This document shows, in pieces, positions 15,533 through 24,120 of a stretch of DNA of 64,000 nt. The first letter of the stretch is position 1; each line of letters opens with the position of its first letter. This DNA is from Elusimicrobiota bacterium. GTDB taxonomy: Bacteria > Elusimicrobiota > Elusimicrobia > UBA1565 > JACRDR01. The stretch is taken from assembly GCA_016194745.1 (NCBI GenBank), contig JACQBA010000018.1, forward strand, positions 1-64,000, read 5' to 3'. The notes under the pieces are model-generated. The model had not been told where the DNA came from and ran no database searches. It saw only the letters and a program-made list of their open reading frames with translations. The translations under genes were made by a program, and so were the position numbers.

Positions 15533-17746
15533 ATGTCGACCATGACGCTTCGCGCGCTGTTCTTATGCGCTCTGGGGGCGTTCGCGTCCCGCGCCGCGCA
15601 CTCCGCTGCGCGGGAGACGGTCGCGCTCGACGGCACATGGCAGATCGAGGACAGCGTCTCCTCGACCACGATGCCGACCGCGTTCGGACATGCGGTTCCC
15701 GTGCCGGGCCTGGCCGACATGTCCGTCCCTCCGTTCAAGGACGTCGACCTATTCGACAGCCGGGAGCTGAGTTCGAACAGGATCCGGACGCCGGGCTCCG
15801 GAGTCGGGGAATCCTCGCGCATCCGCGGCGCGGGCGTACCCCGGCAAGCGAGAAACTACTTCTGGTATCGGCGGACGTTCCGCGCTCCCAAGCGGAGAGC
15901 GTCCGCGACGCTTCGCGTCGGAAAGGCGCAGTTCGGCACCGCGGTGTGGCTCAACGGCCGCGCCATAGGGGAGCATGCGGGCTGCTTCACGGCCGGCTAC
16001 TTCGACATGACCGGCGCGATCCGGTGGGGCGAGGACAATGTGCTGATCGTCCGCGTCGGCGCGCATCCGGCCGTATTGCCGGACACCGTTCCGACCGGAA
16101 CCGATTTCGAGAAGCTGAAGTGGACGCCCGGCATCTACGACGGCGTTTCGGCGCGCTTCGCGGACGAGCCCGAGATCGTGTCGGTCCAGGTCGCGCCTCG
16201 CATCGCCTCCTCTGAGATCGTCGTCCAGACTCGATTGAGGAACCGGGGCGCGGCCGGACGCTTCACGCTGCGCCAGCGCGTAAGGCCGTGGCGGGGCGGC
16301 GGCGCGTCCGTCGACGTTCGCGCGGAAGCGGTCGCGCTCGACGCGGGCGAGGAACGCGAGGTCCTCCAGACGATCCGCATCCCCGACGCGCGGCTGTGGT
16401 CGCCGGAGGATCCGTATCTCTACGCGCTCGACACCGAGACCGACGGCGACTCCGAGTCGACGCGCTTCGGCATGCGCGAGTTCCGGGGCGACGCGGCGAC
16501 GAAGCGTCTCCTGCTCAACGGCCAGCCGCGGTATCTGCGCGGCTCGAACGTGACCCTCCACCGCTTCTTCGAGGACCCGCAGCGCGGCGACCTGCCGTGG
16601 AACGAGGCGTGGGTGCGCAAACTGCTCGTCGACGTCCCGAAGCGGATGCATTGGGACTCGATGCGCTTTTGCATCGGACCGGTCCCGGACAAGTGGCTTG
16701 AGATCGCCGACGAGGCGGGCCTTCTGATCCAAAACGAGTTCTTTGTATGGACCGGCGCGCCCGATTGGGACAAGCGGTACGCGCGCTACTACGACGCGGG
16801 AGAGACGGTGCGGCAATATTCCGATTGGATGCGGGATAACTGGAACCATCCGAGCGTCGTCATCTGGGACGCCAACAACGAGACGCTCGATCCCCTCTTC
16901 GGCGATCGGATCATCCCGGCCGTTCGCGGGCTCGATCTCTCCGATCGGCCCTGGGAGAACAGCTTCAATCAGCCCGCAGCGCCCGACGATCCGCAGGAGG
17001 ACCACGTCTATTTCCTGATCGGCGATTACCTCCGCGACGAGAAAAAGTTCGAGTACGCTCAGCTCGAGGCTCTGGACGGCAGCGGCGGCGACAACGGGAC
17101 TCAGTCCACCCATCCGCGCATCTTGAATGAATACGCTTGGGTGTGGCTGACGCGCGGCGGGTTGCCGACGCCGCTTACGGAGAACGTGTACCCCAGATTG
17201 CTCGGCCGCAAGGCGGGGGTCGAGGAACTGCTGGCGCACCGCGCTTACTGGCTCGCCGCCGAGACTGAGTTCTGGCGGGCGCACCGCAAATACGCCGGCG
17301 TGCTCCACTTCGTCTACCTGACCGGCGATAACCCCGGCGCGTTCACGTCGGACCATTGGCGCGACGTCAAAGGCCTCGAACTCGAGCCCGAGTTCGAGCG
17401 GCGCGTGGGCGAGGCCTTCAAGCCGCTCGGCGTCTATCTCAATTTCTTCCAGCCGCGGATCGCAGGCGGTGAGCGTCGGGAGTTCAAGATCATGATGGTC
17501 AATGATTTGGCTCGGCCCGCGCGCGGCGTCTTGACCTTGACGCTCGAGTCCTCCGACGGTGAGTCATTGGCCTCCTCCAGGACTCAATTCTCATTGACTG
17601 CGCTCGGCGACGCGTCCTACTCGCTCACGCTAGACCTGCCGGTGCGGGTAGGCCCTGTCGTCCTCAAGGCGGTCGCCCACCCGGAGGGATCCGGCGACGG
17701 GGAAGCGACGACGAGCCTGAGACGCACCTCCCTTCTCATCCGATAG
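15533..17746 (+). CDS. Glycoside hydrolase family 2 enzyme, secreted
   Basis: 737 residues from ATG 15533 (a second ATG at 15542 is possible). A signal peptide (LRALFLCALGAFASRAAHS) is followed by the sugar-binding jelly-roll (ATLRVGKAQFGTAVWLNGRAIGEH...GYFDMTGAI), an Ig-like domain, then the catalytic TIM barrel (RYLRGSNVTLHRFFEDP, HWDSMRFCIGPVPDKWLEIADEAGLLIQNEF). The acid/base Glu is in WDANNETLD (about residue 450) and the probable nucleophile Glu in RILNEYAW (about 533). GH2 enzymes cleave beta-galactosides, beta-glucuronides or beta-mannosides. The exact substrate cannot be told here. It diverges from the TPR-paralogue operon. Confidence 0.85.
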   Translation: MSTMTLRALFLCALGAFASRAAHSAARETVALDGTWQIEDSVSSTTMPTAFGHAVPVPGLADMSVPPFKDVDLFDSRELSSNRIRTPGSGVGESSRIRGAGVPRQARNYFWYRRTFRAPKRRASATLRVGKAQFGTAVWLNGRAIGEHAGCFTAGYFDMTGAIRWGEDNVLIVRVGAHPAVLPDTVPTGTDFEKLKWTPGIYDGVSARFADEPEIVSVQVAPRIASSEIVVQTRLRNRGAAGRFTLRQRVRPWRGGGASVDVRAEAVALDAGEEREVLQTIRIPDARLWSPEDPYLYALDTETDGDSESTRFGMREFRGDAATKRLLLNGQPRYLRGSNVTLHRFFEDPQRGDLPWNEAWVRKLLVDVPKRMHWDSMRFCIGPVPDKWLEIADEAGLLIQNEFFVWTGAPDWDKRYARYYDAGETVRQYSDWMRDNWNHPSVVIWDANNETLDPLFGDRIIPAVRGLDLSDRPWENSFNQPAAPDDPQEDHVYFLIGDYLRDEKKFEYAQLEALDGSGGDNGTQSTHPRILNEYAWVWLTRGGLPTPLTENVYPRLLGRKAGVEELLAHRAYWLAAETEFWRAHRKYAGVLHFVYLTGDNPGAFTSDHWRDVKGLELEPEFERRVGEAFKPLGVYLNFFQPRIAGGERREFKIMMVNDLARPARGVLTLTLESSDGESLASSRTQFSLTALGDASYSLTLDLPVRVGPVVLKAVAHPEGSGDGEATTSLRRTSLLIR

Positions 17747-17872
17747 GGCGGCATGCCGCCGCACATGATTTCACGAGGGTGCCGCGCATGCCCCACAAGA
17801 GGTCCGCATGATGGACGTTTCGTTCCCCGTAGGCCTTCGATCTGCATGGACGCCGCGTGGTACGCTAGGCAC

Positions 17873-18013
17873 ATGCAGCCGATTTCGGGCACGAAGCGCG
17901 TCATGGGCGTCGCGCTGGCCGCCGCCGCCGCCGGCTCCTTGGTTTGGGCCAGGGAGCCGGCCGCGGTCATCGGAGCACGGAGGATCGCGCATGAGCACGA
18001 ACGTTCGACGTAG
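17873..18013 (+). CDS. Possible small membrane protein
   Basis: 46 residues (MQPISGTKRVMGVALAAAAA...) with one hydrophobic helix and a charged tail. A weak TAGG precedes the ATG. It overlaps the start of the next gene by 23 nt in another frame. It may be a real short gene coupled to the next one, or a chance frame. Confidence 0.3.
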   Translation: MQPISGTKRVMGVALAAAAAGSLVWAREPAAVIGARRIAHEHERST

Positions 18014-18683
18014 TCTCGTCGTTTCGCTGAGCATCCTGGCCGCGGGGGCGGCACTCGCCGCGGGAACAGATCCCGCCGCGGACCTCGCCGCCGCGAATAG
18101 ACGAGCGCGCGCGACGGTCGCGGCGGCCTCGCCGAAGCCAACCCAGAAGCCTCCGGCGCCTGCCGACGAATCCATTCCGATCACGCGCGACGCCATGGCG
18201 GCGGCCTTCGCCGAAGCCAAGCCGCCGGCGTCCTATGCCGAACTCGACGGCCGGTGGCTGCAGATCGCCGTCGCGCAGGGGCCGATGGGCAGGCTCAATT
18301 GGAAAGGGATCGCCGATTCGGAGGGCGTGATGGGCGTCCTCGTCAAGCACACTCCCTCCCCCGGGTCCTTGGCGAAGGACAGCTGCGTTTTTCACTGGAT
18401 ACGAAAGGGCGCGAGAGATCAGCACGTGGTCGACCGCGGCAGCTTTCCTCTGAATTTCAAAGACGGCGCCGTCGTCCACGAGAAGCCCGGGCGCACGGTG
18501 CGCGAATGCGGATGGGCCTGCATCAACGGCGACTGCGACTGCGACGACGTCTACTACGGACCGCAGCGCTTCGAATTCCGCCTTACCTCCGACGGGCATC
18601 TGTCGATCCGTTGGAGCAGCGGCGGCAGGACGGAGTACTTCGGTAATATCCGCTGGCCGGTTCCAGCGGACGCGCCGAAGTAG
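17991..18683 (+). CDS. Exported cysteine-rich protein of unknown function
   Basis: 230 residues. ATG at 17991 is preceded by GGAGG, and a signal peptide follows (SLVVSLSILAAGAALAAG). After an Ala/Pro linker comes a compact domain beginning LDGRWLQIAVAQGPMGRLNWKG (about 80-100), with a cluster of cysteines (ECGWACINGDCDCDDVYYG, about 180-198), then a beta-rich end (FEFRLTSDGHLSIRWSSGG). The opening resembles lipocalin-like or DUF-type small secreted beta-barrels, but I cannot assign a family. The clustered cysteines may bind metal or form disulfides. Confidence 0.65.
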   Translation: MSTNVRRSLVVSLSILAAGAALAAGTDPAADLAAANRRARATVAAASPKPTQKPPAPADESIPITRDAMAAAFAEAKPPASYAELDGRWLQIAVAQGPMGRLNWKGIADSEGVMGVLVKHTPSPGSLAKDSCVFHWIRKGARDQHVVDRGSFPLNFKDGAVVHEKPGRTVRECGWACINGDCDCDDVYYGPQRFEFRLTSDGHLSIRWSSGGRTEYFGNIRWPVPADAPK

Positions 18684-18704
18684 GCCGGCCTCGGGAGAGA
18701 CACC

Positions 18705-18887
18705 ATGACGATGCCGTCAGAGCGGTGGGTCTATTCGAAAGTGATCGAGCCTGTAAAGCCCTCCAAGAAGAGGAACCCTAACGTGCGCCCGAAGAAGGAG
18801 CGGTTCGCATGGCGCAAGGTAGACCTTCGCGAGGGGTCGGATCCGTGCGGCGCAGACGCCTCCTCGGAACGCAGGGTTCTTCCCTAG
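18705..18887 (+). CDS. Possible small basic protein
   Basis: 60 residues, Lys/Arg-rich (KPSKKRNPNVRPKKERFAW). A GGGAGAGA purine stretch precedes the ATG, and the gene follows the 17991-18683 gene by 21 nt on the same strand. Its 3' end meets the convergent 18884-19360 gene, so it occupies an otherwise empty slot. No family recognised. Confidence 0.35.
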   Translation: MTMPSERWVYSKVIEPVKPSKKRNPNVRPKKERFAWRKVDLREGSDPCGADASSERRVLP

Positions 18888-19360
18888 AAGCGCTGCGCCC
18901 AACTGCAGGCGAGGACGTAGGTCTCGACGAAGCCCGGGGCGCCCCAGCCGGGCTGCTGGCGCCGGATCGTCCAGCGCACATAGTCCACGGGGACTCGCAA
19001 ATGCATCGAGAGCTTGGGAAGAGCCGTGACCGCGACGGCGCTGCCGACGAAGCTCCTTTGATACTGCGACGGGATCGGCTTGAGCGTCAGGAAACCCGGC
19101 CCATCGTCTAGCGCGGAGGCCGGCCGCTTGAAGGGCGTCTGGAGAGTCGCGTAGGCCGATCCCCGGCGCGGGCGGATGAGCTCTTCGGCGGTTACCGGGA
19201 GGCTTCGGAGGAGCGACAGCGGCCGCGCGGCGCTCGCACGCCAGGAGGCCGAGATCCCAGAGGTCATCGCGGTATCTCCGTCCGTCCGCTCGGCCCGTAC
19301 CGGCGAGGCAACGAGCAGCGAGGCTGCCGCGGCAATTCCGATCGTTCCGAGTCGTTTCAT
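18884..19360 (-). CDS. Exported protein of unknown function
   Basis: 158 residues from ATG at 19360. A signal peptide (MKRLGTIGIAAAASLLVASPVRA) is followed by a beta-rich domain (FLTLKPIPSQYQRSFVGSAVAVTALPKLSMHLRVPVDYVRWTIRR in several strands). It ends in CSWAQRF, whose terminal Phe could suggest an outer-membrane or surface location. It starts 3 nt after the stop of the 52-residue gene upstream and so belongs to the operon behind regulon element (c). Confidence 0.6.
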   Translation of the reverse strand: MKRLGTIGIAAAASLLVASPVRAERTDGDTAMTSGISASWRASAARPLSLLRSLPVTAEELIRPRRGSAYATLQTPFKRPASALDDGPGFLTLKPIPSQYQRSFVGSAVAVTALPKLSMHLRVPVDYVRWTIRRQQPGWGAPGFVETYVLACSWAQRF

Positions 19361-19363
19361 TGC

Positions 19364-19522
19364 TTAAGCTTGCCCGGATCCCGTGTAGAAAGCGTGTGGG
19401 AATTCTCTGCTCATCGGGTTCGACCGGTACGACGCTCCCAGCCGGATCAGCCGCCAACGGCGCGGGCGCTCTTTCGTCCACCGGTGCTCCACCTTCCGAT
19501 CTCCGCCGTGTCCCATGGTCAT
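19364..19522 (-). CDS. Small basic protein leading the element (c) operon
   Basis: 52 residues (MTMGHGGDRKVEHRWTKERP...), Arg/Lys/Trp-rich. The start is supported by an exceptional GGGGGGAG ribosome site 4-11 nt upstream and by regulon element (c), about 48 nt upstream. Its stop lies 3 nt before the next gene, so translation of the two is probably coupled. It could be a real small protein or a leader peptide. No family recognised. Confidence 0.5.
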   Translation of the reverse strand: MTMGHGGDRKVEHRWTKERPRRWRLIRLGASYRSNPMSREFPHAFYTGSGQA

Positions 19523-19569
19523 GATCTCCCCCCTGATGCCCCAAGCATGCCATCCGCGGATAAAGTTTG

Positions 19570-19597
19570 CCTGGCGGAAAGCTGAAGATTTTCTGAA
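19570..19597 (-). promoter_or_regulatory. Regulon element (c)
   Basis: Minus strand: TTCAG-N6-TTCAG-N8-CAGG, followed by CAAACTTTAT. This is the only copy with TTCAG in both half-sites. It lies about 350 bp downstream of the response-regulator gene's 3' end. Confidence 0.65.
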
Positions 19598-19946
19598 TCC
19601 CCTCTAGAAAGAATTCAGGATGCCCACAGGAAAACTACAGCTTGCGCGAGTACGCTTGCGGAGAAGGTCGACGAAAGGATCAGACCGGAGGTGCGCCGAG
19701 AGACCAAGACCAAAAAACCGAATAAGCCGCCATAAGGCAGAGCCGAGCCGGGCGCCCAGGCGCCCGGCTCGCGGCTTTAAAGAAATCGTCCCGACGCCTG
19801 GGAGGCAGGCGTCGGGACTTCTAGTTCCACTATAGCGCGCGGGCAGGACGGCAAACACGGCCCTGCGGGAATCGATGGGGCGTCATACGGCCTAGACGAG
19901 CGGCGTGCGCGGGATCGCGGGAAAATGCCGTGCGACGATAGTCCGC
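19598..19946. other. Intergenic region with two GC-rich hairpins
   Basis: No convincing gene. The first hairpin has arms GAGCCGGGCGCC (19745-19756) and GGCGCCCGGCTC (19759-19770) with TTTAAAG after it on the plus strand. The second is listed as a terminator. A plus-strand frame ending in KKPNKPP (stop near 19732) lacks a usable start codon. Confidence 0.4.
19781..19818 (-). terminator. Terminator of the kinase/regulator operon
   Basis: The arms GTCCCGACGCCTG (19788-19800) and CAGGCGTCGGGAC (19806-19818) form a perfect 13-bp stem with a 5-nt loop. On the minus strand GATTTCTTT follows. It is downstream of the response-regulator gene. Confidence 0.8.
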
Positions 19947-20639
19947 TTAGTCGGCGCGGAACTTGTAGCCGACGCCGTAGACCGTCTCGATCCGCTCGCC
20001 CGAGGCGCCGAGCTTGTCGCGGAGGTGGTTGACGTGCGCGTAAAGGGTCTCGGACGTGATGATCTTCGAGCCCTCGGAGAGGGCTTCCGACAGGATGCGG
20101 TAGGTCAATACCTGCCCGGGATGCTGAAGCAGGCGCACGAGCATCCCCATTTCGGTCGGGGTCAGCTCGACCTTCTTGTTCTTGATGCGGACTTCCATGG
20201 CCCCGAGGTCGACGCGGATCCCGGCGATCTCGAAGACCTGGTTCATCTTGCCGCCGTGCCGGGTCCGGCGCAGGAGGGCTTCGACGCGGGCGAGAAGCTC
20301 CTTCACCGAAAACGGCTTGCCCAGATAGTCGTCCGCGCCGGTCTTGAGGCCCGTCACTTTATCCGATTCCGCTTTGCGGAGCGTGAGCATCAGCACCGGG
20401 ATATGGGCCGTCCTAGGGTCTTGCTTCATCAACTCGAGTAGCTTCAAGCCGGAGATGCCGGGGAGCTGGATGTCGAGAAGCGCCAGGTCGATCACGTCTT
20501 CCGTCAAGTAGGCGAAGCCCCGGTTGGCGTCGCTCGTCGTGCGCAGAGCGTAGCCTTCGGCTTTGACGGCCGCCGACACCATGGCGACGACCGTCGGGTC
20601 GTCGTCGACGAGCAGGATGGTCGCTTTCTTCGAGGTCAC
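19947..20639 (-). CDS. OmpR/PhoB-family response regulator
   Basis: 230 residues. The receiver domain (1-120) has the acidic pocket DDD12-14, the phospho-acceptor D56 in LALLDIQLPG, T87 and K109 in GKPF. The C-terminal winged helix (about 135-228) has the family pattern VELTPTEMGMLVRLLQHPG, then TLYAHVNHLRDKLG and VYGVGYKF. Such proteins dimerise on phosphorylation and bind tandem half-sites 11 bp apart, usually next to the -35 region. It overlaps the hybrid kinase gene by 4 nt, so the two are partners. Its position beside regulon element (c), among five further copies in the window, makes it the best candidate for reading that element. Confidence 0.95.
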   Translation of the reverse strand: MTSKKATILLVDDDPTVVAMVSAAVKAEGYALRTTSDANRGFAYLTEDVIDLALLDIQLPGISGLKLLELMKQDPRTAHIPVLMLTLRKAESDKVTGLKTGADDYLGKPFSVKELLARVEALLRRTRHGGKMNQVFEIAGIRVDLGAMEVRIKNKKVELTPTEMGMLVRLLQHPGQVLTYRILSEALSEGSKIITSETLYAHVNHLRDKLGASGERIETVYGVGYKFRAD

Positions 20640-22453
20640 GCACGCCTCCTTTGCGACAGGACTTCCCGGATGCGCTGGTCGAGCTCTCCGGCCTTGAGCG
20701 GCTTGGGCAGGAAGCAGGCGGCGCCGGCTTCGAGAGAGCGCTGCACTTCCGGCAGATCGAGCACCGCGGAGCAGGCGATGACCGGGATGCCCGCCGTGGA
20801 CGCGTCGGATTTGAGCTCCCGGATGACGTCGGTGGACTTGATCGCGCCGAGGCGCATGTCGAGGAGGATCAGATCCGGCTTTTCTTGAATCGCCGAATCC
20901 CGCACCGAGCGGTAGCCCGGCGCGACGGAGGCCTGGTACCCTCTCGCCTGCAGGAGTCCTTGCGTCATCGTCGCGAACGACGCGTCGTCGTCCACGACCA
21001 GGATTCTAGCAGAATTGACGGCCGGCACGGATTTCGGCGCTTCGCGCGCCGCCGGCGAAGGCGCGGGCGGCGCCGCGGCCGCCGGAAGAGAGATCGAGAC
21101 GCGCGTGCCCTTTCCGGGAGCGGAGTCGATCGCGACCGTCCCGCCCATGGCTTCCACGGACTGCTTCACGATGTAAAGCCCTAGGCCCGTTCCCGCAAAG
21201 CCGGAGCCTTCCTTGGCCGGCCCGCCGATCTGCTCGAAGCGGCTGAATAGGCTCGACTGCCGGTCCTCCGGGATGCCGACTCCGGTATCCGCGACGTAGA
21301 GCTCGCAGCGGCCGCGCGCGCCGCCGCCTCCGAACTTGATCCTTCCGCCCGACGGCGTGAACTTCACCGCGTTGGACAGGAGGTTCGTCAGGACTCTCTC
21401 AAGATGCGCGGGATCGGCCAGCGCGGGCGGAAGGTCCGCGGGAAGGGCGAGCTCGAGCGAGACGCCCTTGTTCTTGGCCGCGGCGTCGTAGAGTTCGACG
21501 AGGCCCTTCGCCATCGGCGCGACCGCGACCGGCTGGATCTGGAACTCCATGCGCCCCGCGTCGATCTTCGCGGCGTCGAGGATGTTCGAGACGAAGACGC
21601 TCAGACGCGTGGCGTGCTCCGTGAGGGTCCCGAGAAGCTGGCGGTGCCGCGGCAGGATCTTGTCCCGCTCCGGGTCCTCATGGAGCATGAATTCGACGCA
21701 CATGTTGATCGCCGCCATGGGGCTGCGGAGGTCGTGCGAGACGCTCGTGATGAACTCCGCCTTCATCCGGTCGAGCTCGCGCAGCTGCCCGACCATGGCG
21801 TTGAACTGTCCGGCGAGCTCGCCGAGCTCGTTGGAGGAGGTCACGGGCACTTCGACGGACAGGTTTCCCGAGCCGACCTCCTGGACGGCGGCAAGGATGC
21901 GGTACACCGGCTGCGCCAGGAGCAGCGCGAGACCGAATCCGAGCGCCAGGCTGAAGACGAGCCCGCCGGTCGTGAAGAAGAGCACGGCCGGCAGCAGGAA
22001 TCGTCCCAAGTCTGCGTAGAGCGCCCGGCCTAGATCGGCGCGTGCGCCCAGGTGCGCCGTAGCGATCGTGGACGTGCCGAGCATGACCGGCGCGGCATAG
22101 TCCAAGGACCGAGATTTTACCGCGGCCCAGGACGCGGCGCCCTTGCCCTCGTACCGGGGGTCAGTATGGAGGAGGATGCGCGAATCGGCGCTTTCCAAGT
22201 ACGCGTAGTCGACGCTCGGGGTGACTTCCGGGATCGATTTGAGGTACTCCGCGAGCGTCGAGGACGCCGACGCGCCCGGGCCCAGCGCCGTCTCGGTCAT
22301 GTCGCGCAGTTCGGCGATCTGCCTCTTATGCTCGGAGGTGATGACTTGGAGGACGAGTCCCCGGGCGAACAGCAATCCTACCCCCCAGGCGATGAGGAAG
22401 CAAAGCGCCGCCACCCCGCTCAAGGTGAGCGCGATCTGCGTGCGGATCGTCAT
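20636..22453 (-). CDS. Hybrid sensor histidine kinase
   Basis: 605 residues. The start at ATG 22453 follows a good promoter, and a longer frame upstream would start before the transcript. Order of parts: transmembrane helix (about 9-32), periplasmic sensor (about 33-150), second transmembrane helix (about 155-185), HAMP, HisKA with the phospho-acceptor His in SVSHDLRSPM, HATPase_c (N box LTNLLSNAVKFTPSGG, then DTGVGIPEDRQ, GTGLGLYIVKQ), and a C-terminal receiver (LVVDDDASF, LILLDMRLG, PKPL). A hybrid kinase paired with a separate OmpR-type regulator suggests a phosphorelay or a receiver that tunes kinase output. The signal is unknown and would be sensed in the periplasm. Confidence 0.95.
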   Translation of the reverse strand: MTIRTQIALTLSGVAALCFLIAWGVGLLFARGLVLQVITSEHKRQIAELRDMTETALGPGASASSTLAEYLKSIPEVTPSVDYAYLESADSRILLHTDPRYEGKGAASWAAVKSRSLDYAAPVMLGTSTIATAHLGARADLGRALYADLGRFLLPAVLFFTTGGLVFSLALGFGLALLLAQPVYRILAAVQEVGSGNLSVEVPVTSSNELGELAGQFNAMVGQLRELDRMKAEFITSVSHDLRSPMAAINMCVEFMLHEDPERDKILPRHRQLLGTLTEHATRLSVFVSNILDAAKIDAGRMEFQIQPVAVAPMAKGLVELYDAAAKNKGVSLELALPADLPPALADPAHLERVLTNLLSNAVKFTPSGGRIKFGGGGARGRCELYVADTGVGIPEDRQSSLFSRFEQIGGPAKEGSGFAGTGLGLYIVKQSVEAMGGTVAIDSAPGKGTRVSISLPAAAAPPAPSPAAREAPKSVPAVNSARILVVDDDASFATMTQGLLQARGYQASVAPGYRSVRDSAIQEKPDLILLDMRLGAIKSTDVIRELKSDASTAGIPVIACSAVLDLPEVQRSLEAGAACFLPKPLKAGELDQRIREVLSQRRRA

Positions 22454-22486
22454 GACCCTCCAGGCGCGCCCGCGGCGCGCGCGGTG

Positions 22487-22515
22487 AGTATAAGGTGGAA
22501 TGCAGGAGTTGTCCA
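22487..22515 (-). promoter_or_regulatory. Sigma-70 promoter of the kinase/regulator operon
   Basis: Minus strand TGGACA (22510-22515), 17-bp spacer, TATACT (22487-22492). The predicted leader is about 27 nt. It lacks the regulon element, so the pair is not obviously self-controlled. Confidence 0.65.
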
Positions 22516-22611
22516 TACCGCGCTCGAATGAGCCCGGCCGCCCCCTTGAATTTCCGGCGGGACCTGTTATCCTACGGGATAGCGAGCCGGTAACCGTAGG
22601 AAGAGGAAAAT

Positions 22612-24078
22612 ATGTCTTCCGAACTGCCTCCGATCCGCATCTCCGCGAAGTCCCAGAAGGAACGCGACGCCGAGGAAAAGTCCGGCGCGGCCTATGCGGT
22701 AGGCAAGGTCGCCAGGATCGGCTCGCAGGGCGGTTCGAACCCGGGATTTCTGCGTCTCTTGGCGGGGCAGATCTTCTCGGGCGGGGCCCCATGGATGCCT
22801 TGGGCGACCGCGATCGGCGTCGCCGGGTTTTCGATCGTCGGCTGGACGTTTGTCGCGCAGAACGCCAAGATCAAGAGCGTCGCCGCGCCCGCGACGACGG
22901 AGCTCCCCAAGAAGTCCGAAATCCAAGCGATCGCCGGCGCCTCCGCGGCGCGTCCTCCGGCTTCGAAAGACGCGGCCCGTCCCTCATCCATAGGTTTTGT
23001 ATCAGGAAAGATGAAGGATCTGGTCGAGCCTGACGAGCCCTTGGCGTCGGCCGCGTCCGGCGCCAGGACAAACATGGGAATGGCAGTGTCCGGAAGCGAC
23101 GGCTCTCCCCTCACCGCGGACGCGGCGGGCGCGTCGCCGCGCAAGTCCCAACTTTCCGGCGAAGGTCCGGCGCAGACCACGAAGGCCTTCACGCCCAACA
23201 ACTCCGGGATCGGCAAGCTGAGCACGGCTATGGCGAGCTCTAGTTCCCGCGCTCAGTTGACCGGCGGCGCGGGCCTGTCCAGCGGCATTGGCGGCCAGTT
23301 CTTCGACACGGGCCGAGCGGCAAAGGGCCGTGTTCAGGCGATGTCGCACAACGCGCCGGCCGCGGCGTCGCAGCAAAGCGGGCTGCGCGCGACGCCTGTC
23401 GGAGGAAAGGGCTCGTCCTTCAAGCGGCTCAACACGATGAACGGCGCGATCCGGCCGACGGTCGGCCTGGCGAACGCGCAGCAGGCGAGCGCAGTGCAGG
23501 GCTCTCAATGGACAGGCGAGCCGGTCCGCGGCGGGGGCGGCGTGCCGGTGACGGCGCCATCCAAGATCGGAGACGGCGGCGGGTGGACGGCGACGGACGC
23601 CGGGGGGCCGGTCGCGGGCGGAAACGGTTCGGTCACCAAGACTCCGGAGACGGCGCCGGCGGTGGGCGCCGCGAAGAACGTCACGCCTTGGCAGGGCGCG
23701 GTGAACATGGCGGGCATGCTGCTGACGGGCGCGGGGATGCTGCTCCTCCTCGCGTCGGTCCTCTCGATGCAGGCCAAGGCCAATCCTACGCTCAAGCCGA
23801 TCGTAAAGATGATCGCCGGCGTCGCGGCCGGCCTCGGCGCCGCCGCCATCGCGATCGGCATGTCGCTCATGAACAAGAGCGGTCAGCAGAAGCACGGCAT
23901 GATGTTTATGATCATGGGCGGCATCATCACGGCCGCGGCGCTCTACGTCCTCTTGAAGCCCGAGGACGGCAGACAGGCCGATCCGAGGGTCCGCAACACC
24001 GGCACCGAGACCGGAAATGGTCTGCGGAACAACGAACTCAATGGGCGCCGGATCGACACTTTCCACGGACTCGCCTGA
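22612..24078 (+). CDS. Membrane protein of unknown function
   Basis: 488 residues from ATG 22612 with GGAAGAGG upstream. A cytoplasmic N-terminus (PIRISAKSQKERDAEEK) leads to one transmembrane helix near residues 60-80 (WMPWATAIGVAGFSIVGWTF). A long Gly/Ser/Ala-rich low-complexity region follows (about 90-360), then a bundle of three transmembrane helices at about 365-450 (MAGMLLTGAGMLLLLASVLS, MIAGVAAGLGAAAIAIGMSL, MMFMIMGGIITAAALYVLL). No catalytic motif. An inverted repeat CCTACGG...CCGTAGG lies at the transcript start. It diverges from the kinase operon and could be functionally tied to it, but that is only position. Confidence 0.6.
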   Translation: MSSELPPIRISAKSQKERDAEEKSGAAYAVGKVARIGSQGGSNPGFLRLLAGQIFSGGAPWMPWATAIGVAGFSIVGWTFVAQNAKIKSVAAPATTELPKKSEIQAIAGASAARPPASKDAARPSSIGFVSGKMKDLVEPDEPLASAASGARTNMGMAVSGSDGSPLTADAAGASPRKSQLSGEGPAQTTKAFTPNNSGIGKLSTAMASSSSRAQLTGGAGLSSGIGGQFFDTGRAAKGRVQAMSHNAPAAASQQSGLRATPVGGKGSSFKRLNTMNGAIRPTVGLANAQQASAVQGSQWTGEPVRGGGGVPVTAPSKIGDGGGWTATDAGGPVAGGNGSVTKTPETAPAVGAAKNVTPWQGAVNMAGMLLTGAGMLLLLASVLSMQAKANPTLKPIVKMIAGVAAGLGAAAIAIGMSLMNKSGQQKHGMMFMIMGGIITAAALYVLLKPEDGRQADPRVRNTGTETGNGLRNNELNGRRIDTFHGLA

Positions 24079-24120
24079 GGTTCGCAAATCCGATCGGCAC
24101 AGTCTGCGACGAGACGCTTC

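Noticed and set aside
19600..19732. Plus-strand frame ending in ETKTKKPNKPP
   Set aside because: It reads like protein but has no start codon after the preceding in-frame stop and no ribosome site. It could be a gene remnant at most.
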